A DNA stretch of 64,000 nucleotides from Paenibacillus sp. LS1. GTDB taxonomy: Bacteria; Bacillota; Bacilli; Paenibacillales; Paenibacillaceae. The DNA lies in contig NZ_JAPDOE010000011.1 in assembly GCF_026013365.1 (NCBI RefSeq), forward strand, positions 124,001-188,000, read 5' to 3'. Of this stretch, positions 42,209 to 50,648 are shown piece by piece. The notes below the pieces were generated by a model that had not been told where the DNA came from, ran no database searches, and saw only the letters and a list, made by a program, of their open reading frames with translations. The position numbers and the translations under genes are program-made. Numbering within the stretch: position 1 is the first letter of the stretch; each line of letters begins with the position of its first letter.

Positions 42209-43894
42209 TTAATTCTTCATCATAGCTCCACGCAACAGTTCTGGCAATGCATGTAGCACATGCATACGTTCCAGCGCGCCCTCCATATTCCAGTGTTGCC
42301 CTACGTGATAGACTTTTCCGTTACACACAGCAGGAAGATCACGCCAATGAGGGCTTTCCAACCAACTCATCTCGCGCTTATAAGAGGCAGGGTCATCGAC
42401 GTTCCCATCTCTGGTTGCAGATATTACAAAAATATGATCCCCTACATAACGCTCAAAATCCCTCTCTTTCATAGAAATAAAAGGCTCGCCTTGCTCTATT
42501 AATGTCGCTACTTCATGAGGAGGTCTGAATCCATTGGCGTGGTACAGTGTGTTTGTGAGGCCTTGAGAGGCCATGACATAGAGTTTGCCATCATTACCGT
42601 CGACAAGAACGGTGGCACTTTCGCCGGGTTCAAATGCACCTTTACACACATTCCACATGTATTCAGCCATAGCATCATATCGGATCAGCCAACGTTCCGC
42701 TTCTTTTTCTTTGCCGAAAATTTGGCCCAAGGTCCGCAAGCGGCTATCCAATGTTTGCTCACGATCCAACACAATGGTTGGAGCAATGGTATTCATTTCA
42801 TCCAGAGAAATACCATAATAGTTGGCGACGAGAATAAGGTCGGGCTTCAGCTTTCGAATCTCCTCAGGCTTGGGGGGAAAGCTGATTTCAGTTGTGTTTT
42901 GCATTGGAGCGGTATCGATGAATTGGCCTAATAGACTTTTGGGACTACCGACTGGGAACAAATCCAGGGCAATCAAGTCACTTGCGGTATTACGATCCAG
43001 ATATACAATACGTGATTTGTCCTTGGGGAGTTCCAACAGCCTTCCTGTAGAGTCACGGAAAAGAATGTCCTTGTCCCTGTCGCTTTGCTTATACATCGCT
43101 GCATACTCTCTAGGAGGCAACCCGGTCTTCTGGCGAAAACGTCTGACAAAGTAATAATGATCATTGAATCCAACCTGATGGGCGATGGACTCGATGGTTT
43201 CTTCGGTCTGCAAAAGCAATTCCTTGGCCCGATTCAAACGAATCTCGGTTAGATATTCAATCGGAGTTTTGTCTGTCAGTGAGCGAAACAGCTCATTGTA
43301 TTGCCATAAGGAGACCCCGGATATATCGGATAGTTCCTGCACTTTAATTTTCTCGGCGTAGTGTTCCTGCAAATAGATAAGGGTGCGTTTAACGGCATCT
43401 CTGGCATTTTCCAAAGAGGGAGCTTTCGTATTCTGTTCAGAGAGAGACAGCATCAGCATATGGAACATAGGTTGATAGGCATTGCTTTCTGCTTTGTTGA
43501 TATAGGGGCGTTGACGAATCATATCCTGAATAATGGTGTGTACGCTGGAATAGGAACGATCGGATCGCAACGTACTTTCATCAAAGGCAGGACTTGTGTC
43601 GAACCAGACGGACGAGGCCTGAACTTTGATTATATGAAAAGAAAACATATAGACGGCGAACGGCTCATGAGCCTGCCTGGTTAGTACGATGTCGCCTCCA
43701 GGTCGAATATAAAAACATTGTTCTTCAACGGCAGTAAGGGTTTCTTCCCCCAGATCCAACCTGAATTTTCCGGAAACGACGATGAGGAGACGATGCTCTT
43801 GCGAAGGCAGTATGCTGACGGGTTCCTCCATAAAATCAATCTCGCTAAGCGAGTAGACTTCATGTTCCTGATCGGTATGTAATAGAAGCTTCAT
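42209..43894 (-). CDS. AraC regulator fused to siderophore-binding domain (Btr-like)
   Basis: A cytosolic activator of the B. subtilis Btr type. Residues 1-150 are a cupin-like domain. Residues about 170-270 are the AraC DNA-binding domain (KIKVQELSDISGVSLWQYNE, IESIAHQVGFNDHYYFVRRF). From about 290 to the end it carries a periplasmic-binding-protein fold (IVYLDRNTASDLIALDLFPV, LKPDLILVANYYGISLD, HWRDLPAVCNGKVYHV), homologous to the binding protein encoded divergently. Such fusions sense an iron-siderophore complex inside the cell and switch on uptake genes. AAGGGGA lies eight bases before the ATG, and a Fur-box-like site (43915-43929) lies just upstream. Confidence 0.92.
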   Translation of the reverse strand: MKLLLHTDQEHEVYSLSEIDFMEEPVSILPSQEHRLLIVVSGKFRLDLGEETLTAVEEQCFYIRPGGDIVLTRQAHEPFAVYMFSFHIIKVQASSVWFDTSPAFDESTLRSDRSYSSVHTIIQDMIRQRPYINKAESNAYQPMFHMLMLSLSEQNTKAPSLENARDAVKRTLIYLQEHYAEKIKVQELSDISGVSLWQYNELFRSLTDKTPIEYLTEIRLNRAKELLLQTEETIESIAHQVGFNDHYYFVRRFRQKTGLPPREYAAMYKQSDRDKDILFRDSTGRLLELPKDKSRIVYLDRNTASDLIALDLFPVGSPKSLLGQFIDTAPMQNTTEISFPPKPEEIRKLKPDLILVANYYGISLDEMNTIAPTIVLDREQTLDSRLRTLGQIFGKEKEAERWLIRYDAMAEYMWNVCKGAFEPGESATVLVDGNDGKLYVMASQGLTNTLYHANGFRPPHEVATLIEQGEPFISMKERDFERYVGDHIFVISATRDGNVDDPASYKREMSWLESPHWRDLPAVCNGKVYHVGQHWNMEGALERMHVLHALPELLRGAMMKN

Positions 43895-43914
43895 GCCACA
43901 ATCCCCTTACTAAT

Positions 43915-43929
43915 TGATAACGATTCTCA
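43915..43929 (-). promoter_or_regulatory. Fur box near the Btr-like gene
   Basis: TGATAACGATTCTCA matches the 7-1-7 Fur box (TGATAAT G ATTATCA) at 13 of 15 positions, 20 bases before the regulator start codon. Confidence 0.65.
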
Positions 43930-44083
43930 TGGAATAGCATAGTTTAAATACTCTCTTTTTTCAACCAATTGATAGGGGAGATAGAACATAACTTGGTGTT
44001 ATACCTGCTAAGTATTGTCTGAAAAGCCCTGGAATTGTCCATTGATGCGCCTATGCGAGATCGTTACTATAGGTAGAAGATAG

Positions 44084-44100
44084 TGATAATGATTATCATT
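44084..44100 (+). promoter_or_regulatory. Perfect Fur box before the binding-protein gene
   Basis: TGATAATGATTATCATT contains the exact 7-1-7 palindrome (44084-44098). It overlaps a GATAAT -10-like box and lies 43 bases before the start codon, so iron repression is very likely. Confidence 0.88.
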
Positions 44101-44126
44101 AAAATAGAGTGAATGGGGAGAACGTC

Positions 44127-45116
44127 ATGTATAGTGTGAAACGGTGGGGATGGTCTATTGGTGCGGTTCTCGTGCTGAGTATCGGGCTAAGTGCATGTAA
44201 TAGCAATGAGGGTACTTCGGTAAATGGGGGAACAACGCAGCAGACAGCCGTAAAAGAAACGGAAGCCGCTGCGGAGAAACCGGAAATTAAAGAGTACGTG
44301 GATTATCTGGGACGTAAGGTAGAGATTCCAACTGATCCGCAGAGGATCGTCTATTATGATAATAAAACCTTCGGGGACATGCTGGTACTTGGAGCAGATG
44401 CAGTCGGTCAGGATAGCCGATTCGAATCAATATATCAGGATCAAGTCAAGGATATTGAAGATCTTGGTGCGCCGTTGAATCTGGAAAAGCTGGTTGAGCT
44501 TGAGCCAGATCTGATCATCACAGGTCTTCACGCTCAAGGGGAGGAGTTGGATCAGATTGCGAAAGTGGCGCCAACGGTTGGAATCGACGTAGATGCTCCA
44601 TTGGAGCAGCGCCTGCCTGTACTTGGTCTCCTGGTGAATAAGGAGGCAGAGGCACAGCAGTGGCTGGCCGATTATGATGCGAAATCGGAGCAAGCCTGGA
44701 ATGCGTTCAAACAGAGTGCGAACATCGGTCCGGATGAGACGGCAACGATATTTTTAAACACAAATCGTACGCTGTATGTTATGACGACAGGGCTGGCTGC
44801 CGATTTATACTCACCTTATGGACTCGATATACCGGATGAGGTGAAGAAGGTAACGATTAATGAAGGAATGCCATGGGCTCAGATATCACTTGAGAGTCTG
44901 CCTTCGTTTGCCGGGGATCACGTATTCCTGATGGCCGCTGGGGCAGGGGAAGATTCCGCTGAGAATGACGAGCTGATGAAGTCCGCCATATGGAAGGACC
45001 TTCCGGCAGTTAAGAATGGTCATGTGTATGTAGTGGAGCAAAAGTGGAATAAACGTGATGCCTACACGATGCATGAATTTTTGAATGAACTGCCTGCCAT
45101 GATGAAGCAGCAATAG
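44127..45116 (+). CDS. Iron-siderophore ABC transporter substrate-binding lipoprotein
   Basis: A lipid-anchored binding protein of the class III (FeuA/FhuD-like) type. Signal peptide with lipobox LSACN (Cys at residue 24), then a Gly/Thr/Ala-rich linker and the binding fold from residue 60: YLGRKVEIPTDPQRIVYYDN, LELEP-type stretch LVELEPDLIITGLHAQG, and WKDLPAVKNGHVYVVEQKW near the end. ATG 44127 has GGGGAG six bases upstream. A perfect Fur box sits in its promoter, and the divergent gene encodes a regulator with a homologous binding domain. No permease or ATPase gene is adjacent, so these are supplied from elsewhere. Confidence 0.92.
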   Translation: MYSVKRWGWSIGAVLVLSIGLSACNSNEGTSVNGGTTQQTAVKETEAAAEKPEIKEYVDYLGRKVEIPTDPQRIVYYDNKTFGDMLVLGADAVGQDSRFESIYQDQVKDIEDLGAPLNLEKLVELEPDLIITGLHAQGEELDQIAKVAPTVGIDVDAPLEQRLPVLGLLVNKEAEAQQWLADYDAKSEQAWNAFKQSANIGPDETATIFLNTNRTLYVMTTGLAADLYSPYGLDIPDEVKKVTINEGMPWAQISLESLPSFAGDHVFLMAAGAGEDSAENDELMKSAIWKDLPAVKNGHVYVVEQKWNKRDAYTMHEFLNELPAMMKQQ

Positions 45117-45141
45117 TTCGGTAATAAGTAGTAGAGTTGAG

Positions 45142-45171
45142 AGAGCCTCCTGTTGAAGGGAGGTTCTTTTT
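45142..45171 (+). terminator. Terminator after the binding-protein gene
   Basis: AGAGCCTCC (45142-45150) pairs with GGAGGTTCT (45159-45167), one G:U pair, then a T-run. Confidence 0.85.
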
Positions 45172-45350
45172 GTACTATCGTTCTACTCCACACATCTGAC
45201 TGCCATATTCATTAAGCGGTTATCCTATACCTATATGTGTAGTGAATCCGTTTCCTCACATTCCTTGTTGTATTTCTGCGGCACATCTCGTACAATTTGG
45301 TGAAGCAATTCTGCATTGCGTTAATGTGAATGTGAAAAGGGGAGAATCGT

Positions 45351-46730
45351 TTGGAGTCAAAGCAACTATCTAGAGGGCTAAAGCCCCGCCATGTAGAGCT
45401 GATTGCACTCGGAGGTACAATCGGCGTTGGTTTGTTCATGGGATCGGCGAGTACGATCAAATGGGCAGGGCCATCCGTGCTGCTGGCCTATTTACTGGCT
45501 GGTATCGTTATCTTTTTTGTCATGCGTATTATGGGTGAAATGTTGATTCAGGAGCCGGTAACCGGTTCGTTTGCTACATTTGCTCACAAATATATTAGTC
45601 CGCTTGCCGGATTCCTGACCGCCTGGAGCTATTGGTTCCTGTGGGTTACGGTTGGTATGGCGGAAGTTACGGCGATTGGCATCTATGTCGGGTATTGGTT
45701 CCCGGATATTCCGCAGTGGCTGCCGGCACTTGCTGGAGTGCTCATCATTGCGGCGGCCAATCTGGCGGCCGTGAAGTTCTATGGGGAATTTGAATTCTGG
45801 TTTGCGATGATCAAAGTGACGGCTATTGTAGCCATGATTGTGATTGGAACGGGACTCATCTTCTTCGGCTGGGGCAATGGAGGGCAGGCCATTGGTCTGT
45901 CGAATCTGTTCAGCCATGGTGGCTTTTTCCCTGGAGGTATCAAAGGTTTCCTCTTTGCACTGTGTATCGTAACGGCTGCGTATCAGGGGGTGGAGATGGT
46001 CGGCATTACAGCAGGCGAAGCGGAGAATCCGAAATACACCTTGCGTAAAGCGATCAAAAATATCGTGTGGCGTATTCTTATTTTCTACGTTGGCGCCATA
46101 TTCGTAATCGTAACCCTGTATCCTTGGAACGAGGTAGGCGAGACGGGAAGCCCATTTGTACTCACCTTTGCCAAAGTTGGCATTGTGGCTGCTGCGGGAA
46201 TTATCAACTTTGTGGTGCTCACGGCGGCTATGTCGGGATGCAACAGCGGGATCTACAGTGCGGGACGTATGCTGTACACGCTGGCGGAGAATGGGCAGGC
46301 GCCTGCCTTTTTCAAAAAGCTGTCCAAAGGTGGGGTACCCCGCAACAGTATCGTCATTACGATCTCCTTGCTGCTGATCGGGGTTGTGCTGAACTACCTG
46401 ATGCCGGACTCCAAGCTGTTCTTGTACATCTATAGCGCAAGTGTTCTTCCGGGTATGGTTCCATGGTTCGCGCTGGCGTTCAGTCAGTTCCGATTCAGAA
46501 AGCGTTGGGGCAACGAGATGGCGGATCATAACTTCAAGTCCAAATGGTTTCCGATCAGCAATTACATCATTATTGTGTATCTGATCCTCGTCATCATCGG
46601 TATGGCGTTTAACCCGGATACGCGTTTACCCCTGATTGTTGGAGCTACGTTCATGGCAATCGTGGTGGCTGGATATTTCGCATTTGGCATCGGCAAAAGA
46701 CAACGGATAGATGGCGGCGAAGATCGCTAG
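45351..46730 (+). CDS. Amino acid permease of the AAT/APC family
   Basis: A 12-helix amino acid/proton symporter in the cell membrane. Hallmarks: LKPRHVELIALGGTIGVGLF at the start of helix 1, AGPSVLLAYLLAGIVIFFVMR, EMLIQEPVTGSFATFA, and the consensus LCIVTAAYQGVEMVGITAGE near residue 210 followed by NPKYTLRKAIKNIVWRI. The length of 459 is typical of GabP/ProY/YdgF-like members. TTG start with GGGGAGAA upstream. It is monocistronic and has a terminator. The substrate cannot be read from the sequence. Confidence 0.9.
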   Translation: MESKQLSRGLKPRHVELIALGGTIGVGLFMGSASTIKWAGPSVLLAYLLAGIVIFFVMRIMGEMLIQEPVTGSFATFAHKYISPLAGFLTAWSYWFLWVTVGMAEVTAIGIYVGYWFPDIPQWLPALAGVLIIAAANLAAVKFYGEFEFWFAMIKVTAIVAMIVIGTGLIFFGWGNGGQAIGLSNLFSHGGFFPGGIKGFLFALCIVTAAYQGVEMVGITAGEAENPKYTLRKAIKNIVWRILIFYVGAIFVIVTLYPWNEVGETGSPFVLTFAKVGIVAAAGIINFVVLTAAMSGCNSGIYSAGRMLYTLAENGQAPAFFKKLSKGGVPRNSIVITISLLLIGVVLNYLMPDSKLFLYIYSASVLPGMVPWFALAFSQFRFRKRWGNEMADHNFKSKWFPISNYIIIVYLILVIIGMAFNPDTRLPLIVGATFMAIVVAGYFAFGIGKRQRIDGGEDR

Positions 46731-46770
46731 TATCGTATTCCGAAGTCAAGGTATAACGTAATTTCATACG

Positions 46771-46836
46771 TGCATTCCTTGAATACAATGGAGAACCTGC
46801 GGGTGATTCAGCGACATTCAGGGAGTGCATTTTTTT
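46771..46836 (+). terminator. Large terminator hairpin after the permease gene
   Basis: TGCATTCCTTGAAT (46771-46784) pairs with ATTCAGGGAGTGCA (46816-46829) with two G:U pairs, followed by seven Ts. The 31-base loop is longer than usual. Confidence 0.75.
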
Positions 46837-46952
46837 GTCACAAAATTCATGCTTGAATCTCCTGTAACTGGAGGTTTTAAGATTGGAGGTAGAAGAGCCG
46901 CCGCGCGATACAACTCAAATAAAATTGCGGCAGACAAGGGGGCATACGTCTT

Positions 46953-48416
46953 ATGAGGACAGTAGAATGGATTTATCTTATTTTGAACCTGCTTATGTTC
47001 GTGGGGATAATCGGGGTCGGGAGACAGCATCAACATTTTCGGAAAATAGTATGGGGCGGATTCGCCATATCGGGTGTACTGTTGATCATCCATGGTGTGG
47101 TCGAAGGACTTCGTTGGCCGATGATTCCGGCGTATCTGCTCACGTTGGTTCCACTGGTTGTGTTATTTACAAAGGCATCGACTGTGGCGGGGAAATTCGG
47201 ACGTGTTCGAATCATCGCAACGTCTCTCCTGGTGTTAGTATACGCTGTTGTGAGCATTGGCTTACCGCTGCTCTTCCCAGTGTTTACGTTTGCCAAGCCA
47301 GCAGGTCCTTATGGAATCGGAACGGTATCCTACGACTGGACAGATAGCAGTCGGGAGGAACTTCTGACGAGTACCACCGGTGACCAACGGGAGCTGATGG
47401 TACAGATCTGGTATCCAACAAATTCAGAAGCAGAGGGAGCAACAGCTCCTTATGTTAATAAGCCGGATATCTACGGGACAGCCTTCAATGAAGTGCTGAA
47501 ACTACCAAAGCTTTTATTTTCCAGTCTGAGTCAGGTCAAAACGCATGCGATTCAGGAAGCTCAGTTATCTGATGCCGAAGCCAAGTATCCGGTTGTTCTT
47601 TTCTCTCATGGTCTGCATGGCTATGAAAATCAGAATACGTTCCAGGTTGAGCAGCTGGTCAGTCAAGGTTACATTGTTGTAGGCATTAATCACACGTATA
47701 GCAGTCTGGTGTCCGTATTCCCGGATGGACGTGTGGCGCAGTTTGAATCCGAAGGGAAAGAAGGCTTTGAGCAGCTGCAATTCAGTTACATGGACAAGTT
47801 GAATGAGACATGGGTGAAGGATGCACAGTTTGTACTGGATGAGGTAGAGAAGTTGGCTGCGGGAGATCCGAGTGGCCGGTTTACCGGACATATGGATATG
47901 GACAACATCGGCATGTTTGGGCATTCATTTGGCGGAGCAACGACAGTACAGATGTTAATGGATGATCCACGTGTGAAAGCAGGCATGAATATGGATGGTG
48001 TATTGTTTGGCGAGAAGCGTATCCCTGCCGAAGGTGTGGGCAAGCCGTTCCTGATGATGAGTGCAGACTCAACCGTTGCAGGTACAAGTGTGATGAGTGA
48101 CGAGGAAATTGCTGCGATGGGTACGACCCGTCCGGAAGCCGAGAAATATTATGAGGAAGTGTACGCTCGGTATGAGCCGGTAACCACAGGAGGGAACTAC
48201 TGGATGGAGCTGACCAACACCAAACATCTGAGTTTCTCCGATCTCTACCTGATCTCTCCACTGCTCGAATGGACGCAGGGTGTAGATGCACGGGGGACGC
48301 AACAGTTGGTCAACGATACGACGATTGATTTCTTCAACCACTACTTGAAAGGGCAACCGCTCCATATGGACAAGGAAGTGGGAGAACATGAGTCCTATTC
48401 GTTAAAAAAGGGCTAA
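46953..48416 (+). CDS. Membrane-anchored alpha/beta hydrolase, PAF-acetylhydrolase-like
   Basis: The first 115 residues hold about four membrane helices (WIYLILNLLMFVGIIGV, FAISGVLLIIHGVV, MIPAYLLTLVPLVVLF, IIATSLLVLVYAVVSIGLPL). The remainder is an alpha/beta hydrolase of the platelet-activating-factor acetylhydrolase II type: ELMVQIWYPTNSE, the oxyanion strand YPVVLFSHGLHGYENQN, the nucleophile elbow GMFGHSFGGATT (Ser near 325), and a His in NTKHLSFSDLYLIS. The catalytic part is probably outside the cell; this is inferred. AAGGGGG precedes the ATG by about ten bases. A shared terminator separates it from the convergent merR gene. Confidence 0.87.
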   Translation: MRTVEWIYLILNLLMFVGIIGVGRQHQHFRKIVWGGFAISGVLLIIHGVVEGLRWPMIPAYLLTLVPLVVLFTKASTVAGKFGRVRIIATSLLVLVYAVVSIGLPLLFPVFTFAKPAGPYGIGTVSYDWTDSSREELLTSTTGDQRELMVQIWYPTNSEAEGATAPYVNKPDIYGTAFNEVLKLPKLLFSSLSQVKTHAIQEAQLSDAEAKYPVVLFSHGLHGYENQNTFQVEQLVSQGYIVVGINHTYSSLVSVFPDGRVAQFESEGKEGFEQLQFSYMDKLNETWVKDAQFVLDEVEKLAAGDPSGRFTGHMDMDNIGMFGHSFGGATTVQMLMDDPRVKAGMNMDGVLFGEKRIPAEGVGKPFLMMSADSTVAGTSVMSDEEIAAMGTTRPEAEKYYEEVYARYEPVTTGGNYWMELTNTKHLSFSDLYLISPLLEWTQGVDARGTQQLVNDTTIDFFNHYLKGQPLHMDKEVGEHESYSLKKG

Positions 48417-48422
48417 ACGTAA

Positions 48423-48459
48423 AAATGGAAGGAGACTGAAATTCAGTCTTCTTCCATTT
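48423..48459. terminator. Bidirectional terminator between hydrolase and merR genes
   Basis: A 17-bp stem with one G:U pair joins 48423-48439 and 48443-48459, with a three-base loop. Tails are A-rich upstream and GTTTT downstream. It overlaps the stop codon of the merR gene. Confidence 0.88.
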
Positions 48460-49426
48460 GTTTTAATCGTAACCGCATGCCCTCCTGTAACAGGTTAATG
48501 CCATCTACGATCTGGCTCCATTCGGGATTCATCACCTTGCACAGCTTGTTAAAACGCAGAATGCGATCCGTCACGGAGTCCAGCATATATCGGGCCTGTT
48601 TACTGAAAAATACTTCAGGTGCTTCGGCATGCTCGACACTTGCATACATCAACACAAAGTCCCACACCATGCTTTGCACAGCAGGGCTACCGATGGCCCA
48701 ACGCTTGTCCAGAGCTTCAGTAGTGCGAATGCGAATAGCCTCCATTTTTTTCACCCAGACGTCCGCTTCGACTTGTGGCTGGTTCGCCATAATGAAGAAG
48801 GGAACCTCCAACCTAGCCAGATCAGCCCAATAGGCCGGATCATTGATCAGCTCCTGAATTTCCTTCCAGGCCAGTGTTTGCTGAGCCGTCAGTTTCGTAT
48901 CTTTCATCATGTATTTATCGAAAAAGTGTAGAAACGAAACTCTCCAATCCTGCGGAATGCTGTCCAGTAGATGAGATTCATCCACCTTTGCAGCAACGAA
49001 TTGTTTCCGACTGCTCGCATGGGCGGTTAGGGATTCAACCAGACTGGAGATGTAGGTAAGAGACTGTTCCGAATGCAGTGAAGTGTCTTCTTCATGCTGC
49101 TTCGCTTGCTGCAAAATGGAGAGCATGGAATTCATCGTGCCGATCTGGGTTTCCAAGGCTTCAATCTGCAGATCTAACGCCTGTGCTACCGCCAGTTCAC
49201 CCGACATGAGCTTTCGAATATCCGGTATGCTGAAATTCAGATAACGAAGCGTTGTAATGAGTTCGAGTTGCCACAGGTCTTGCATTGTATAGAGTCGGTG
49301 CCCGCCTTCCGTATGACTGGAGGGTTGTAACAGTTCAATCTCATCGTAATAACGGATCGTTTTCACCGTGGAGCCGATCAGTTTGGCCGCTTCACCGATG
49401 GAATAGGGTTCTTTGTTTGCATTCAA
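48443..49426 (-). CDS. MerR family transcriptional regulator with large effector domain
   Basis: A DNA-twisting activator. Residues 5-75 are the MerR winged helix (YSIGEAAKLIGSTVKTIRYY, EGGHRLYTMQDLWQLELITT). A coiled-coil dimer helix follows (LDLQIEALETQIGTMNSMLS), then about 200 helical residues (SIPQDWRVSFLHFFDKYMMK, ANQPQVEADVWVKKMEAIR) that resemble TipA-like effector regions. TTG 49426 is preferred, with GAGG eight bases upstream; GTG 49435 overlaps that site. Its own promoter has the classic 19-base spacer with dyad, so it is autoregulated. It is divergent from an SDR gene that it may also control. Confidence 0.88.
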   Translation of the reverse strand: MNANKEPYSIGEAAKLIGSTVKTIRYYDEIELLQPSSHTEGGHRLYTMQDLWQLELITTLRYLNFSIPDIRKLMSGELAVAQALDLQIEALETQIGTMNSMLSILQQAKQHEEDTSLHSEQSLTYISSLVESLTAHASSRKQFVAAKVDESHLLDSIPQDWRVSFLHFFDKYMMKDTKLTAQQTLAWKEIQELINDPAYWADLARLEVPFFIMANQPQVEADVWVKKMEAIRIRTTEALDKRWAIGSPAVQSMVWDFVLMYASVEHAEAPEVFFSKQARYMLDSVTDRILRFNKLCKVMNPEWSQIVDGINLLQEGMRLRLKQMEED

Positions 49427-49445
49427 CGAGATCACCTCATGTTCT

Positions 49446-49476
49446 ATTATACAATCTCCTGTTAGGGGAGATTCAA
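49446..49476 (-). promoter_or_regulatory. Autoregulated MerR-type promoter
   Basis: On the minus strand TTGAAT (49476-49471), a 19-base spacer, TATAAT (49451-49446). The spacer carries the dyad AATCTCC/GGAGATT. This is the standard arrangement for MerR-family control. Confidence 0.8.
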
Positions 49477-49616
49477 TGTTAGACAGTCATCAGGGAATTC
49501 GGGCGGGCTTAGTTTAAATTTCACCCATCTCGGTTACAAAGGAAAGAGTGCAACATTTATGAAAACAACTTCTGTGATCGTAGTGATCACTGTAAATAAC
49601 CGAGGAGGAATTGAAC

Positions 49617-50519
49617 ATGGCTAATCAAGACCAGCACACCATGCAAGATCCAACGACACAATATCCGAAGGCTACACCGGAGTGGAAACAGCAACAGGAT
49701 GAGCCGGGGCTTCAGCGTGAGATGACTCCTGTTCCCGATGCGGGTGAGAAAAGTTATAAAGGCAGCGGACGTTTAACGGGACGCAAAGCGGTTGTGACCG
49801 GAGCTGACAGTGGAATTGGCCGGGCGGCAGCGATTGCGTTTGCCCGTGAAGGTGCAGATGTCGTTCTGGCTTATTTGCCGGAAGAGGAAGCAGATGCACA
49901 GGAAGTCGTGAAGCTGATTGAGGAAGCTGGGCGCAAAGCGATTACGAAGCCAGGTGACCTGAAGGATGAGAAATACTGCGAGGAACTCATTGAATCTGCG
50001 GTAAAAGAGCTTGGCGGGATTGATATCCTCGCTAACGTGGCAGGTAAGCAGCAGTTTGTGGAGCAGATTGCAGATCTGACCACCGAGCAATTCGATGCGA
50101 CGTTCAAAACGAATGTCTATTCCATGTTCTGGCTCTGCAAAGCAGCGGTAAAACACATGAAGCCGGGCAGCTCCATTATCAACACATCATCGATTCAGGC
50201 GTACAAACCTTCGCCAATCCTGCTGGATTACGCGACAACTAAGGCATCGATTAACACGTTCAGCAAAGCGCTGGCCCAACAGGTGGGTAGCAAAGGGATT
50301 CGTGTCAACGTTGTTGCACCGGGCCCGGTATGGACTCCGCTTCAGGTCGTGGGTGGACAGCCAATCGAGAAGCTCGCTGATTTTGGCTCCAACACACCGC
50401 TGGGTCGGGCAGGACAGCCTGCCGAGATGGCTCCGGCATTTGTGTTCTTGGCAAGCCAGGAATCCAGCTATGTGAGCGGCGAGACACTGAATGCGAATGG
50501 CGGTACGGTTAGTCCGTAA
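49617..50519 (+). CDS. Short-chain dehydrogenase/reductase, GSP39-like
   Basis: NAD(P)-dependent oxidoreductase close to B. subtilis general stress protein 39 (YdaD) and YhdF. A hydrophilic N-terminal arm of about 45 residues (KATPEWKQQQDEPGLQ) is typical of this group. The Rossmann motif is VVTGADSGIGRAAA, followed by NVAGKQ, the catalytic Ser in IINTSSIQAY and YATTKAS with the Tyr-xxx-Lys pair, and VAPGPVWTPLQ. GAGGAGG precedes ATG 49617 by eight bases. A weak SigB-like pair, GTTTAA (49512) and GGTTAC (49532), lies upstream. It is divergent from merR and followed by a strong terminator. Physiological substrate unknown. Confidence 0.9.
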   Translation: MANQDQHTMQDPTTQYPKATPEWKQQQDEPGLQREMTPVPDAGEKSYKGSGRLTGRKAVVTGADSGIGRAAAIAFAREGADVVLAYLPEEEADAQEVVKLIEEAGRKAITKPGDLKDEKYCEELIESAVKELGGIDILANVAGKQQFVEQIADLTTEQFDATFKTNVYSMFWLCKAAVKHMKPGSSIINTSSIQAYKPSPILLDYATTKASINTFSKALAQQVGSKGIRVNVVAPGPVWTPLQVVGGQPIEKLADFGSNTPLGRAGQPAEMAPAFVFLASQESSYVSGETLNANGGTVSP

Positions 50520-50577
50520 ACGTTGGATAAAAAGGTCTATAGACCGACCATAGGTCAGCGATCATAGGCCAGTTAAG

Positions 50578-50618
50578 CAAAGAACTCCATTCCCGATGAA
50601 GGTGAATGGAGTTCTTTG
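50578..50618 (+). terminator. Terminator between the SDR and transglutaminase-lipoprotein genes
   Basis: CAAAGAACTCCATTC (50578-50592) pairs with GAATGGAGTTCTTTG (50604-50618). It can serve both convergent genes. Confidence 0.9.
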
Positions 50619-50648
50619 TTGTTATGTTATTTGTTCAGAATTATAAAT

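Noticed and set aside
45492..46529. 345-codon minus-strand frame opposite the amino acid permease
   Set aside because: The plus-strand permease has clear helices and family motifs. The antisense frame has a polar, His/Arg-rich mix typical of antisense membrane-protein code.
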